Assembly: GCA_029465975.1 (NCBI GenBank)
Contig: CM055730.1
Location: forward strand, 17,329,918-17,393,917
Direction of reading: 5' to 3'
Source: Dallia pectoralis
Lineage: Eukaryota; Chordata; Actinopteri; Esociformes; Umbridae
DNA: 64,000 nucleotides
In this document: positions 1 through 12,539 of the stretch, piece by piece
How the letters are laid out: each line of letters opens with the position of its first letter
Position numbering within the stretch: position 1 is the stretch's first letter
Notes under the pieces: generated by a model
Told to the model about the DNA's origin: nothing
The model's database searches: none
The model's input: only the letters and a program-made list of their open reading frames with translations
Made by a program: the position numbers and the translations under genes

Positions 1-601
1 GTGTGGTCACACATCCCGCCACATGCATATTAACAGAGTGAAATAAGGCCAAGGTCCAGTAGGGCTCGTCTCCAAAGTCTGTGTCTACTGAGTCTCAGCA
101 GTCCCTCTGTAATACCTCTCTTTCCTTCCTCCCTCCATCCCTCGCTCCCTTTGTCTTGCACCATCGCTGTCGCTCTTTTTACCACCCCCCAACTCCCACT
201 CCATTTTACAGTACATCTCCATCCTGTACCTTCCTGTTGCTATTTGGAACGCAGCGTGGAGCCACAGCGGCGCCAATGCATTGCTCCTATATCCCATGTG
301 ATGCATTGCATCTGAGCTTGTCAATCACAGAGCCTGTCAGATATGGGACGCTTCATTTCAAATGATATTTTTTCTCTATTCGGAGTGGATGCATCGAGAG
401 TGACAGACACTCCGAAAGAAAGTGACTGTATCAGAGGATTGCTGTTTTTTCACACTGCATAACAACCAGAGCAAATGAGAGGGACTGAATGAAGTAACAC
501 ACCACTAGCCACTGTTTATTCTTCCATCCTGTCGTTCATCCCTACAATAAACAGGAGTACTTTTAGTAACAGAGTATTGTGTGCGTAAGCACATACTACT
601 C
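1..601. other. Intergenic DNA, no gene recognised
   Basis: The segment contains a pyrimidine-rich stretch (about 110-230) but no domain, splice pattern or repeat that I recognise. The short open frames on both strands have low-complexity composition and no family resemblance. It ends at the decayed inverted repeat of the Tc1 element that follows. Confidence 0.6.
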
Positions 602-765
602 CAGTGAATAGAAAAAATCTATACACCCCTGTAAAAATGCCATGTTTAGGTGATAAAGATAAATCACTTTTCCCACCTTTAATGTTAACTATAATGTGAA
701 AATTTCAATTGAAAAACAAACTGAAATCTTTGAGGGGGAAATACAAAATAAAAACCTCACAATAA

Positions 766-858
766 ACTGGTTTCTTTTATTTTACCTTTTTGTTAACCAG
801 GTAGGCCAATTGAGAACAAATTTTCATTTGCAACAACAACTACCACTGAGCTACCAAC
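766..858 (-). mobile_element. Nested 3' tail of a non-LTR retrotransposon
   Basis: Read on the minus strand, this piece runs from GCAAATG through a TTTGTTCTCAATTGGCC-type motif and a CTACCTGGTTAA motif into an A-rich tail. It matches the tail seen at 8130-8205 on the plus strand. It interrupts the Tc1 sequence: bases before 766 and after 858 join up in the related copy at 23.26 kb. It is therefore younger than the Tc1 insertion. Confidence 0.7.
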
Positions 859-944
859 TCCTGGTTGCATATGTGTGCACACCCTTAAACTAATACATTG
901 TTGAAGCACCTTTTGATTTTATTACAGCACTCAGTCTTTTTGGG

Positions 945-1560
945 TAGGAGTCAATTAGCATGGCATATCTTGACGTGGCAATATTGGCCCAACTCTGTCA
1001 GATTGCGAGGACATCTCCTGTGCACAGCCCTCAGATGTTCAATTGGATTCAGGTCTGAAGTGGGTATAGTGTTCTTTGGGTGATGTGCAGTGTTGTTTTT
1101 ACGCCAAACATACCTTTTGGTGGTATGGCCAAAAAGTTCAACATTGGTTTCATCAGACCATAACACATTTGCCCACATGCTTTTGGGAGACTTGAAGTTT
1201 GTTTTTACCAAAATTCAGCTGGGCTTTGATGTTTTTCTTAGTAAGAAAAGGCTTCCATCTTGCCTTACTACCCCATAGCCCATAAATATGAAGAATACAG
1301 GAGATTGTTGTCACATGTAGCACACAGCCAGTACTTGCCAGAAATTCCTGCAGCTCCTATAATGTTGCTGTAGGCCTCTTGGAAGAATACCTGACCAGTT
1401 TTCTTGTAGTTTTTTAATTAATTTTGGAGGGACATCCAGTTCTTGGTAATGTCTCTGTTGTGTCATATTTTCTCCACTTGATGATGACTGTCTTCACTGT
1501 GTTCCATGGTACACCTCTTGATTTGGAAATTATTTTGCACTCTTCTCTTGACTGATATCT
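945..1560 (-). pseudogene. Tc1-like transposase pseudogene (copy 1)
   Basis: Tc1 transposases cut and paste their element using a DDE/D catalytic triad inside an RNase H-like fold. On the minus strand, fragments read in order: a segment matching the helix-turn-helix region (ending near GLWG..ARWKPF), then NFKSPKSMWANVLWSDET with the first catalytic aspartate, then YVWRKNNTAHHPKNTIPT, and directly after it DLNPIEHL, which holds the final acidic residue. The part between, where the second catalytic aspartate normally sits, is deleted. Frame breaks occur upstream of 1211. The longest intact piece is 951-1211 (86 residues, against about 340 for a full protein). It cannot be active. Confidence 0.87.
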
Positions 1561-2159
1561 TTCAACAATGAGATCCCTGCTTTGGAAGTTCTCTGCGACC
1601 CACGGCTTTTGCTCTGAGGTGCTACTAAGAAAATGTCAGGAAAATTCTACTGCAACAGCTGACCTTTATTTGTGATTAATCAGAGTCACTTTAAATGATG
1701 GCAGGTGTGTAATGACTTCTATTTAACATAAGTTTGAATGTGATTGGTTAATTCTGAACACAGCCACATCCCCAGGAGTGCACACGTATGCAACCAGGTT
1801 ATTGTGAGGTTTTTAGTTTTTCATTTTTCCCCCTCAAAGGTTTCCGTTTGTTTTTCAATTGAATTGTTCACATTATAGGTCACATTAAAAATGGAAAAAG
1901 ACATGATTTGTCTTTCTCTCATTTCTTCACATCACAAGAACCTGGCATTTTAACAGGTGCGGGTAGACTTTTTATCCCCACTGTTTATTAGTAACCACAG
2001 GTAAAATAACTATAGAAAATCATGACTAGTGAGGACATATTACCAGTCCTCATCAACCATTTTTTTAGGTTAGAGTTGTTATCTAGTTTAATAAGGAGTT
2101 CATGGTTAGAACCGATTCATTAGAAAATACTTTAATGGATATTAATTGTTCGCGTGTGA

Positions 2160-2690
2160 TGGGACAATGGAGCATGAGATTGGCCGGAGAATCGGAGCAG
2201 CGGGGGGCGGGGTTGCATTCGCTTTACCGCACCGTTGTGACGAAAAGAGAGCTGAGCCAGAAGGTCATTCTTCGTTCCTACCCTCACCCATGGTCATGAA
2301 GGCTGGGTGGCGACCGAAAGAACGAGATTGTGTGTACAAGCGGCCGAAATGGGTTTTCTCCGGAAGGTGGCGGGCCTCTCCCTTAGGGATAGGGTGAGAA
2401 GCTCAGTCATCTGTGAGGAACTGGGAGTAGAACCGCTGCTCCTTCGCCGAGAAAGAAACCAGTTGAGGTGGTTTAAGGATCTGGTAAGGATGCCCCCTGG
2501 GAGGTGGCCTCGGAAAGACCCAGGACTAGGTGGAAAGATTATATCTCCACACTGGCCTGGAACGCCTCGGGATCCCCCAGACAGAGCTGGTGAATGTGGC
2601 CAGGGAAAGGAAAGTTTGGGGTTCCCGGCTAGAGAAGCTGCACCCACGACCCGACCCGAATAAGCGGTTGAAGATGAAGTACAAAAATGG
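2160..2690 (+). pseudogene. LINE reverse-transcriptase C-terminal remnant
   Basis: The translation carries landmarks of the C-terminal end of a common fish non-LTR retrotransposon ORF2: LYRTVVTKRELSQK, AAEMGFLRKVAGLSLRDRVRSS, LGVEPLLLRRERNQLRWF, LVRMPPGR and LERLGIPQTELVNVARER, then a PRPDP end. These lie in three different frames (frame changes near 2280-2305 and near 2515-2530), so the copy is dead. The upstream reverse transcriptase and endonuclease domains are absent, as expected for 5' truncation. I do not assign a clade firmly; L2/CR1/Rex-type is likely. A second fragment of the same family is at 40.2 kb on the minus strand. Confidence 0.85.
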
Positions 2691-4844
2691 GTCATATAAC
2701 AGGGATATAAATATCCCAAAATAAATGTCCTGTCCCCAAATACAAATGTAGGTTAACTTCCATTAAGTACAATTGCCGTTGGTGATTGAATGGGGAGTAT
2801 AAAAAAGCATTTCATAAAGCCCTTTTTACAGCAGCAGTTGGTTGCTAAATATACAGATACCGAACCAAAAACACTTGAGAGAAAGCAAAAACCAGATCGT
2901 TATGCACAGATAATGAGAAACATTTTGTAAAAAAAGTACGAACATGGAAAGGAACATAGAGTGGAGCCGGACCTTGAGGGTCTGCAGGTCCTTATCGGTC
3001 GGTGCCAGGTTAGGCATCATGCTTCAACACCTGCATATTGATGCATTGAGGCTATTTCCATACTTGACTACTACATTATGTCATGTAGGTTTATCATAAT
3101 GCACTCACCAATATACAGTGAGTAATGATACACTTTCCTTACACAAAACTGCTAATATTATAACACCACGACCGGATGGCACCATGAACACACACATGGT
3201 CCTTGGCAACCATGGATCACTTGACATCATACTAGACTAGTGGAGCTGAACAGAGGCCATGCAGGGGCGAATACAGTGGAAGCTTAACGGTAGTCAGTTC
3301 AGATGACAACATGAATAAATAACCACCAGAGAGCCACAAGGCGCCACCCGGCAGGTGTCCTTTAGATCCGCGGAGCTACTTGAGATGACCGGCCAACTGA
3401 TACTACTGAACCCCATATGTGCAAGACAATATTTACATTATGTAGATGCCCTGACCGTAAATATTTACCAAGTCTCTGAAATAAACTAGGAATCAATATG
3501 CAATTTATAGCGGATATTTTTTCTATGACACCACATTATAAATAAACCAGCCAAGCATCCTGTGCGCGCATGTCTTACAAATAATAAGTTTTAAAACTAA
3601 TTCCCATTGGAGCAAAACCTCCTGTTGCACACTATTAGTAAAGACAACATATCGACGGAAGAGTGGAGTGAGAAAAAAGCAAGGAATACTTAGTTGATTA
3701 GTCCGAAAAACTAAATGATCACCCGCCGACCTATAACACACAGCCCACAAACACACAAGTAGTCACTTATAGTTACATGCACATTTCTGGAGCCTCATCT
3801 GTTAATCATCACATTCACAATAGTATCCTACCTGCCTTATCTGTCCGTCCGGGAACAGGTGCCTTGAGACTGGTGTGTCGGTCTAATCTGGACCGGTCTG
3901 GTCCTGATCCTTTCCAAGTAATATGCAGGCTGGAGCTTTACGCACCTCTGTCTCTATCCCCTTCTCTCTTTCTCCCTTTCCTTCGGGTTTCTTTACATCA
4001 CCGATTCTTTCCGTTACGTCTCTCTTATTTCCCTATCACGACAGCACTACAGTAGAGCATTTAATCTCCTGTGTTATTTCACTTTAACTTCCACTTGTCA
4101 TCAAAGCATCTGCACATTCCGAAGGTACAGATAGTTTCAGCACTTAACCCTGTCTGTGTTCCTGCTCCAGATCCTGGTTTTGCTTCTCTCCGTGTTATAG
4201 GAGTAGAGCGACTGTATCTGAATGACCAGAATGACGTGCAATAGGTCTACTAATGTTCAATCAATCTATGCCTTGTTCCAGTCGATATTGGAGTCGGTCT
4301 ACCTGGATGAAACATTGAAATCCTATGCTGTACTTGGATTAGGGTGAAATTGTTGATAATTATGTGCAAACAAAATCAGTGCTTAGAAAATGTGATAGCT
4401 TAGTGTGTTATATTAAGGTATTATTGAGGACAAATATAAGATCATTACAACTCTTATTAATTATTTCCCCCCAACAATAATGTATTCATTTGACCCTGTT
4501 TCATGTCACTTCATTAAGAAATAGAACTGCCATGACTGAAAGCAAAGAGGACATGCATTGCAGCTGTGGTTTGATATGGCTGTATAAATGTATATGATAT
4601 ATCCTACGGGGAATATAGTGACTTTTTATTCTGTGTGTCCTATTTCTATGTCTCCTAAAATATTACAATGGGTATTTTGTGATTTAATTTAAAAAGAACC
4701 TCTACAACATCTTCAAGGAATAGTTGCTAATCAGTGACTGAAACTTCACCTAGTATGTTGTATTTAAGCCTTGATAACACTTTTAGCGGGCCTAACTTGA
4801 CATCAATGCATGAAAAACTATTGAGGCATTGGCTACCATAGTGC
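2691..4844. other. Intergenic DNA, no gene recognised
   Basis: I see no coding exon, tandem array or recognisable transposon here. Open frames (for example at 3523-3756 minus and 3777-4055 plus) show no domain or splice context. A pyrimidine-rich patch lies at about 3950-4030. Confidence 0.55.
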
Positions 4845-5240
4845 AGTATGTTGGATTGCTACAGTATTGTTTTTCTCCATGACAAATCGTCAAGTGTGAC
4901 CTAAGAACTCCGCAGTTATGAAAACCACGGGCACATTCAGCCCAGCACAGCTTGACCCCGGTGTAAACATCCTTGTGTTCTATGAGGTGTACAGCAACCT
5001 GACTGAAGCACTTTTCACAATGCTCACACTTGAAAGGCTTGTCTCCGGTGTGCAGCCTTTCATGTACTCAGAACGCATTCAGGTGGCTGAATTATTGGTC
5101 ACAGTCTGAGCAATAATAGGCTTTCTCTCCCGAGGTGCCTGTGTAGCGGTGAATCCATAAGCGTTGTACAGGTTTACGAACCTGTCACACAGTGTGTGAG
5201 TGCCTTCCTGTTTTTACTCTCCAGAACTCGTTGAGGTTCA
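4845..5240 (-). pseudogene. C2H2 zinc-finger protein pseudogene
   Basis: On the minus strand from about 5240 downward, a chain of C2H2 zinc-finger pieces is readable: CDRFVNLYNA, a frameshift, LWIHRYTGTSGEKAYYCSDC, a stop, FSHLNAF, a stop, then ERLHTGDKPFKCEHCEKCFS with HLIEH, then CWAECARGFHNC..LRSHLTICHGEK. The TGEKP-like linkers (HTGDKPF, TGTSGEKAY) and Cys-x2-Cys spacing identify the family: tandem-finger DNA-binding proteins. Two in-frame stops, at least one frameshift and missing zinc-binding histidines show it is a pseudogene. No intron boundary or KRAB-like domain is seen, so it may be a retrocopy or a relic of a finger exon. Confidence 0.85.
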
Positions 5241-7145
5241 GCACGAAACTCAAGCGTCTTCAATGCAACGTTTTGTGGTCTATTAATGCCCTCTGCTGGA
5301 CAAGGCTTTTACAACTCTGAGTGGTTTTATGTGGTCTCACCAGTGTGGATCAATTTGTGTTATTTAAAAGGCCCTGAGAAACCAAATGATGATGTCACTG
5401 AAATATATGAACTATCAGAAGGTTACTGAACATTGCAACTATATTTTACTCTATTTGTCTGTGTTGTACTGCGCTCAATTGAACTATACTTAAGTTATAC
5501 GACACAAGGGGGTGTGGAATATGGTCAATATAATGCAGCTAAAAGCTGTTCTTATGCACAAAACATTGTGGAGTGCCTTTGACAGTGCTTATCTCTAGCT
5601 TATCCTTATCGCAATTATATACTGGTTACTTGAAAGCATAATTTTTTGTGTTTATTTTAGAACAGATTCATTTTAAGTCAAAACCATCTTAATCCAACTG
5701 ACTCACTCAGCCACATTTACAATATATTTTTGGTAGGTGAATACAGGGCAGATTTAATCTTGTTTGCTATTGTCGTCTTGCTGAAAACTCCTTTCTTTTT
5801 CTGTGGCACTAAGTAGACTAGAAAAGCTTTTGTTCAAATAATTTGAGTGGGCTTATCTCGATCCCATTAGATGTTATCTTAACTCCTGACTCACAGCAGA
5901 TGTTAGGCAAGCAACCACCATGCTTGAAAATTAAGAAACCATTTAATCAGTGTTTCATGTGCTGTTTTCGATCTTTCTCAACATCCCACGTATTCTCGCA
6001 GTCTTGCATTATTAATTTATTTTCAATAAAATGCATGATTTGAATATTTCTTCTTTTTTAATTTTATATTTCTAAGTTTGTATATTTTATTTGCATTTCA
6101 TTTTTACCTGATGCTCACTGTAGGTTCATTTTAATGTGGTGCTTTATCTTGAGTTTGCCTGAATGTTATTTCCACTTACATTTAAGAATATTCTCTGTGT
6201 ATTAGTCACAAATAAGCACAATAACTGTACATTTGGTTAACATTTTAAACGATTTCAATAAAACAACAAAAGTGGGTGAATATGTACAATTTATGTTCAA
6301 TCTAATATGTAGGTAGCAACTGTCTAGAACTGTAACATAGTACAGCAGCATAAACAAATACAAAGACAAATATCTCATTGTATATACTGAGTCAGAGTTA
6401 GTGGATCATAGTTGGTGGTCAGTCATCATTAGCATTTTGTACACCAATGGTTACAGATTCTTAGTGCCCCTTAACTGTCATGCAATTGGTTCTATAAGTT
6501 CAAAGGAGTTCTGGCGATACTTGGTGTTTTGCTACCCTCTGCTGGATTCTTGGACAACTACACACTGCGCCTGATCTTTGTCTGACATACCAATACTTGA
6601 ATGCAAACCTTTTTTCGAAGCGTATTATTGTTTGCACAAATACACTGAACATTGCTGAAAGTTTTTTTTTCAACACAGGTGTATGATGTATTCAATTGTC
6701 AATGTGTATTCAAAACGTAATGGGTTTGTTATGATACATGTCCATATTCCTAAAGACTCGCATTGGTCTCTAATTATGATTCACATAACACAGTAAAATG
6801 CTTGTCCCTATTGCCCAAACTGAATGTATTGATTATACTGGAGTTCGATTTTTTTTTAAAGATCAAATATGTGTGAAAAGATCATTATGGGCTACAAACT
6901 ATTTTATCTTAATGAAAATCTACAATTAAAACAGAAATAACTACAGAAAATCTTTCTATTACACTTGTGCATTTAAGGAAAGGTACAGATGGAATAATGT
7001 TCCTTTATCTGTGTTCATCTGGTTGTGTTCCTGAGCCTCTCTCTGGGATCGTTCAGTGAACCCAATAAATAACATTTTGGGGCGATGCAGCACCTGGCTA
7101 ATGACTTCCCAGCTGTCCTTAGGAACACTCTGATGCCGGCACGTG
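5241..7145. other. AT-rich intergenic DNA, no gene recognised
   Basis: The stretch is AT-rich, with frequent stops and no recognisable repeat family, exon or RNA gene. Confidence 0.55.
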
Positions 7146-7530
7146 CAGGGGGTATAGGGGGATGTAGGGGGGTATAGGGGGATGTAGGGGGGTATAGAGG
7201 GGTATATGTGGGTTTAGGGGGTATAGGGGATGTAGGGGGTATAGAGGGGTATATGTGGGTGTAGGGGGGTATAGGGGGATGTAGGGGGTATAGAGGGGTA
7301 TATGTGGGTGTAGGGGGCTATAGGGGGATGTAGGGGTATAGAGGGGTATATGTGGGTGTAGGGGGTATAGGGGGATGTATGGGGGTATAGGGAGAATATG
7401 TGGGTGTAGCGGGGTATAGGGGGATGTAGGGGGTATAGGGGGTATATGTGGGTGTAGGGGGTATAAGGGGGTATTGGGGGTATAGGGGGGTATAGTTGGG
7501 TATAAGGGGGTATAGAGGGGTATAGGGTTG
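7146..7530. repeat. G-rich minisatellite (GGGGGTATAG / GGGGATGTA / ATATGTGGGTGTA)
   Basis: About 385 bases of imperfect tandem repeats combine GGGGGTATAG, GGGGATGTAG and GGGTATATGTGGGTGTA blocks. Runs of four to six G recur every ~10 bases on the plus strand. The minus strand is stop-free and would read as a Tyr/Thr/Pro/Leu-rich chain. That follows from the repeat composition and is not evidence of a gene. Confidence 0.95.
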
Positions 7531-7649
7531 TATATACTGCACTGCCTATGTAGACTTACAGACATTTAACTGGCATTTATTATTGCACACACAGATTTGT
7601 GGCTCAGGTTGAAATTAACTTGTATTATTAGTGGTGGCTGACTGTATTT

Positions 7650-8205
7650 AAGGGTTAAAGGGTGTTGATAAATGTAATCTGAATTATGAGCTGTATTAAT
7701 GATTCACAAATTGTACCACTGTCCGATCTCTGTACCTGTTAACTGTCTTCAACCTCTTCTTACTTTGTCATGCCCTATTTGCACCTGCACTGCTGTCATA
7801 CCTGTTGACATTGTTAGATCACTCATTTTGCTTAGATATACTCAAATGGTCTTTCCTTCATAACCTCATATGATATAATCCCATGCACTCAAATGACCTA
7901 ACTTCTAGACACACTTTAATCTTTGTACATCCTGTATATAGATACTGATTGAATTTTTTATATAATTTGTATTGCCTTATCAATGCTGCTCAATGGAACT
8001 CCATATACCTCATCCTGTATAACTTGACCCTGTATTGCCTTATTGTGTCCCATTGCTATTTGCACTCTTGAGTTCTGTGTACTTATTATGTAACTGTATG
8101 TTGTCCTGCACATTTTCCCGCCTTATCTTGGCCAGGTCGCCGTTGCAAATGAGAATTTGTTCTCAATCGGCCTACCTGGTTAAATAAAGGTTAAATAAAA
8201 AAATA
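7650..8205 (+). mobile_element. 3' region of an old non-LTR retrotransposon
   Basis: The last ~75 bases (about 8130-8205) contain the CCAGGTCGCCGTTGCAAATG, GTTCTCAATCGGCC and CTACCTGGTTAAATAAAGG signature that ends a widespread fish retrotransposon, followed by an A-rich tail. The preceding ~450 bases are rich in TTGCAC, TGTAT and CCTGTA motifs, like the untranslated 3' part of such elements, but no reverse transcriptase frame remains. The left boundary is approximate. Confidence 0.7.
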
Positions 8206-10471
8206 CAGCTCAAAAAGTTATACGTTTCTTTTCTATTAATACATTCAAGAACGTTTCATTATTTAATTATGCTTTCTTATGTCTGATTTTGTGTTAAATC
8301 TCTACTGTTTTGATGATATTTTCTCTTGTCGAGTCCGGACAGAAGTATTTTCCTGAGGTTTGTCACGTGGAGGCTCGAACGGAGGGGGAGAGGAGGAACA
8401 AGGTGAACGGAGGGGGAATGTGAAGAAGGTGGGGCAAACAGTATACAGGAAAGGATGGGAAAGAGAAATATGCAGTGTCATGGAATTATCAGACAGTGAG
8501 TGGGGTGCTGAGATCGCCTTGACTGTGAAAAGAGGGGGAAGAAGAAAAAAAGGATTCCAGGAGATAAAAAGGCACCTCTGCAATGCAACTGCGGGAGACA
8601 GAGGAGAAGATAAAAGGGATGTGTGTTTTCTGTGCTGAGAGAAGCAGTGAAAAATGGCAGGGACCCCAAACCCAAGATACACACAGAAGGAGCATAGAAA
8701 AAAAAACCTGAAAAGGCAGACATATCCCTGACAGAGAGAAAACAAAATGTACCTACTATTAAAGAAAAGAGAGACATGTGTCAATATCTCAAACGCTCTT
8801 CACCTAAATACACTGGATGTTGCCTGTTCTCATATATATTTTTTTTCTCTAAGTCTCCAGGGCATGGGGTCCGTACAGCGTAGGATTTAGTCAGTCAAGT
8901 CGAAATACAGGTAGCAATTATTTCGTTGTGCATATGTCAGCCACATTGTGACAGAGCCTCTTCCACAATGGTGCTTTCTTACTAGAGCCAGAAGAGATTT
9001 TGTGCTGTTATAATTCTAGCGAGGGCAAGACGTGCATTTCTACTTGTCTCGAAACTCTGAGTAAAGTACATCCGTGTGTGGGTTTTACTGGCAATCGAAA
9101 TTATGGTAATCAAAAGGTACAACATGCTGCTACACTTCTGTCATTTATTTATTCGAATTTTCTCCCAACAAATAACAATGAATGATTTGCTTCTTTGGCC
9201 TCGTCTTGGTGCAACATTTCAAGGTGTGGTCTATAGCATTGAGATTTTTTTGATCTCGTGGTAGACTGGAAACTGACATCTAACTACCGGTAACTCTAAT
9301 ATAAGCACACGATGGCCTGACACAACATTGTTATATTGAAACATTTGTGTTTGATCTGGACTAGAACACTGTACATTATATTTAAGACATTTCTAGCATG
9401 TTTGGGGGATTTTCCTGCTTAGTGGAACATGTTTAAATAATGTCAATGAATAAAATGTAGACCACCGCAGATAAACAAGATCAGTGTTGGTGTTCTAATG
9501 TCATTGTTTGTTGGTATTTTCTGTAAACCACATGTGGGGTAGCAAAATAGCATTTTTTTGAGTTCTCTTCTAATTACTACCAACAGGCTCAAAACCACAT
9601 TGCATGTTCAACGTTTGACTTTCAAATATAACTACCATTTTTTTTTAAAGTGCACTTTTCACCTTTATGAATTGATGTAATGAATTATAAAATAAATAAT
9701 AAGACAGTCCTAACAATCTCATTCTACTCAAAACTTGCAAGATTGTGTTGAGGAAGTGTATGTTTTTATGAAAAATGTATTATTGCAAACATTAGTACCT
9801 TCTACGTCAAGTAGGTGTGCTATGGTGAAAGGCACCATTAAAGACCATGAAGGCATGGAGTTTTATTATGTGTTGACTGAGTAATCGATTTATTTGACAA
9901 TTACAAAGGACACTATTTGACAGTTGCTTCAGACACTTTCAAGGGAAGTAATAACATTGCAACAATTTCGTAGCATCACCTGTCGGGTTGCTCCAATTTC
10001 CAGCACCTTTAAGCCTAGTTGAATCAGCTTGGGTTAGTGGAGAGAAAATATAAAGGATCAAGCTGGGGGTTTCTGAGACCGAAAATAAAAAAGTATTTTA
10101 TGTAACTGTGCTCTCGGATGGAAAATAAAATGTGACTAAAATGTCAGAATATGTCATGGACTAACAAACAAAAAACAAAGAAGGCTAAACATATCTCAAA
10201 TGTGTCAAACTAAAATGTATGTTCAACAAATGGCTAAGACTAAATCTAAAATTATCCATGCAATTGTAAAAAGCTCCACCATACTTCTAGACAGCTATAC
10301 GCTAGGGGTGGCTGGCGAGTAGCAAAAAAGCAAATACTCACCTGCTGATGGGAAGAGGACGCAAATCAGAGCTTTTCCCTAACATATTCTCTTCATCTTA
10401 AACTTTTTTCCAAAATGAAAACCAACAGCAACACACAACACAAAACTATTATGAACCACAAATACATATAT
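8206..10471. other. Intergenic DNA, no gene recognised
   Basis: A purine-rich stretch (about 8370-8620) makes complementary open frames on both strands, but neither resembles a known protein. The rest is AT-rich, without a recognisable element. Confidence 0.5.
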
Positions 10472-11070
10472 ACTGCTGCCTCCAAGCTTCTGCCTCCAAG
10501 CTTCTGCCTCCCAGCTGCTGTCTCCAAGCTGCTGCCTCCAAGCTGCTGTCTCAAAGCTACTGCCTCAAAGCTACTGCCTTCTAGCTGCTGCCTCAAATCT
10601 GCGGACCCCAAGCTGCTGCCTCAAAGCTGCTGTCTCAATGCTGCTGCCTCAAAGCTGCTTCCTCCAATCTGCTGCCTCAAAGCTGCTGCCTCCAAGCTGC
10701 TGCCCCAAAGCTGCTGCCTCAAAGCTGCTGCCTCCAAGCTGCTGCCTCAAAGCTGCTGCCCCAAAGCTGCTGCCCCAAAGCTGCTGCCTCAAAGCTGCTG
10801 CCTCCAAGCTGCTGCCCCAATGCTGCTGCCTCCAAGCTGCTGCCTCCAAGCTGCTGCCTCAAAGATGCTGCATCAAAGCTGCTGCCTCCAATCTGCTGCC
10901 TCAAAGCTGCTGCCTCAAAGCTGCTGCCTCAAAGCTGCTGCCTCAAAGCTGCTGCCCCAAAGCTGCTGCCTCAAAGCTGCTGCCTCAAAGCTGCTGCCCC
11001 AAAGCTGCTGCCTCAAAGCTGCTGCCCCAAAGCTGCTGCCTCCCAGGTGCTGCCTCTAAGCTGCTGCCAC
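10472..11070. repeat. 14-bp minisatellite (GCTGCTGCCTCAAA)
   Basis: About 43 copies of a 14-bp unit, GCTGCTGCCTCAAA or variants ending CCAA or CCCCAAA. Because 14 is not a multiple of 3, translation cycles through Leu-Leu-Pro, Ser-Cys-Cys and Ala-Ala-Ala blocks with a 14-residue period. This keeps frames open on both strands (for example 10415-11059 plus). Those frames are a product of the repeat and not a gene. Confidence 0.96.
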
Positions 11071-12539
11071 TGAACTTTTAGCAAAATACTCTCCTGCAAT
11101 TATCAAGAATAATGCCAGAAATAGACTTTTAACAGTGTGATCCTGATGCATTCGAAACACATGTTTGGGGGGAAAGCATCATTTGTTTGCCTACTGACCC
11201 ACTTAACACTTCTCTTCTCACTCTACAGCATTGTTCACACACAGTACATTTTTGTAAGAGTGTAATGATCCTCATCCTAACTTAAATTTGATGACATTTA
11301 TTATGTCAACATTTTGGAATTAAGGGTAAAAAGAACAGCATTGTTTTAACAGTCTCCCTTCTCTTTAAAAAAACACAACACATTTAATCTACTGGTTCTG
11401 GCCGTTCGCAATCACCTCAGAATCTCTTTTACTGCCTCATTCCAACACCCTTCGTTACACAAACTCGAGCATTCCTTTTTTTTATGATTGCTCACTGTCA
11501 ACGGAAAAAAACGACGGAACATTTTGAAATAAGTCTCAATGGGTTTTTCACACAATCAAAAACACTGACTGGAACATATAAGAATAGTTACAATCTGAAT
11601 AGCTCTGTCTGACTGTCTTCAATCTGCATGCACAGGAGTTTCCATTGATTTATGACTGCTTTAAATTGGTGCCACACACGCAGCCTGCAGAAAGTCGGAG
11701 AGAGATACAGAGAAAGACACACGACTGATATGGGTTGAATGATAAATTACTACAACATAAAAATGCTATATGAATGTCAAAGCTGACCTTTACCAAGAAG
11801 ATGGAATACCTCACTGAAACAGATTAAGACCCATAATGCACCATTAATTAGAGAGAAATATCAGGTGCACATTTCCGACTTTAATTTGAGGATATTTACA
11901 TACATGTAATGGATTGTGGAATTACAGCACTCTTTATGGGATTTCCACCTCATTTGAAGGGATTTAGAGTAAATGTACAATTGGCTGCTCGGCTGTACCA
12001 CTGCCAGGTGTGGGTTAATTAGCACAATATCACATGGTTTCCTTCACATAAACGCGTATTTTCATGTAAAATATTCATTCCATGCACACATAAAAGGACG
12101 GTTTGCACTGGTGAGCTCAGGAACACCACAAGCACATAAGACCACAGAAAACAATTGTGGTGGAAAACAGAACATTTCTTTCCCCGGTGAAGAGAAATCC
12201 CTTTAAAACAGTTGGCCAGATCTAGATCAGCCACCTGAAGGTAGAGGTCAAAGTCAACATTCAAGAGAAGACTTTCACCTGTAACGAGGACAATTGGTCT
12301 TCACTCCGGCTGTGTGGAGGGTTTCAGGGTTAATCTCAATATATAAACCATATAGGCCTTAAACCTGGACGACCAGATTAGAGTTTGACAAAAAAACATC
12401 AGAGAAGTCCTGTACAGTTCTGGAACAACTTGAGGGTGAGGCAAAGATGAACGTGCACCAAGAATGCTGGGAAGAGAAGGATCCGGAGAAGGAAAATAAC
12501 CCTAACCCTGGAGATGAAGTATCCAGCCTCATCTGCCTA
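11071..12539. other. Intergenic DNA, no gene recognised
   Basis: No exon, RNA gene or transposon is recognised. The overlapping frames at 11973-12264 on both strands have no family resemblance. Confidence 0.5.

Larger units (their letters stand above)
602..1983 (-). mobile_element. Tc1/mariner element, copy 1, with long inverted repeats
   Basis: Both ends start with CAGT-type termini. The first ~165 bases (602-770) match the reverse complement of the last ~165 (1816-1983), including the shared stretch around CAATTGAAAAACAAAC and TTTGAGGGGGAAA. The expected TA target duplication is not intact at either side, so the ends are decayed. The interior encodes a broken Tc1 transposase on the minus strand. 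A retrotransposon tail is nested at about 766-858, splitting a sequence that is continuous in the related copy at 23-24.6 kb. The element belongs to the same family as that copy, in the opposite orientation. Confidence 0.88.

Noticed and set aside
8360..8784. Complementary open frames on both strands in a purine-rich stretch
   Set aside because: Low-complexity composition removes stops on both strands; there is no domain or gene structure.
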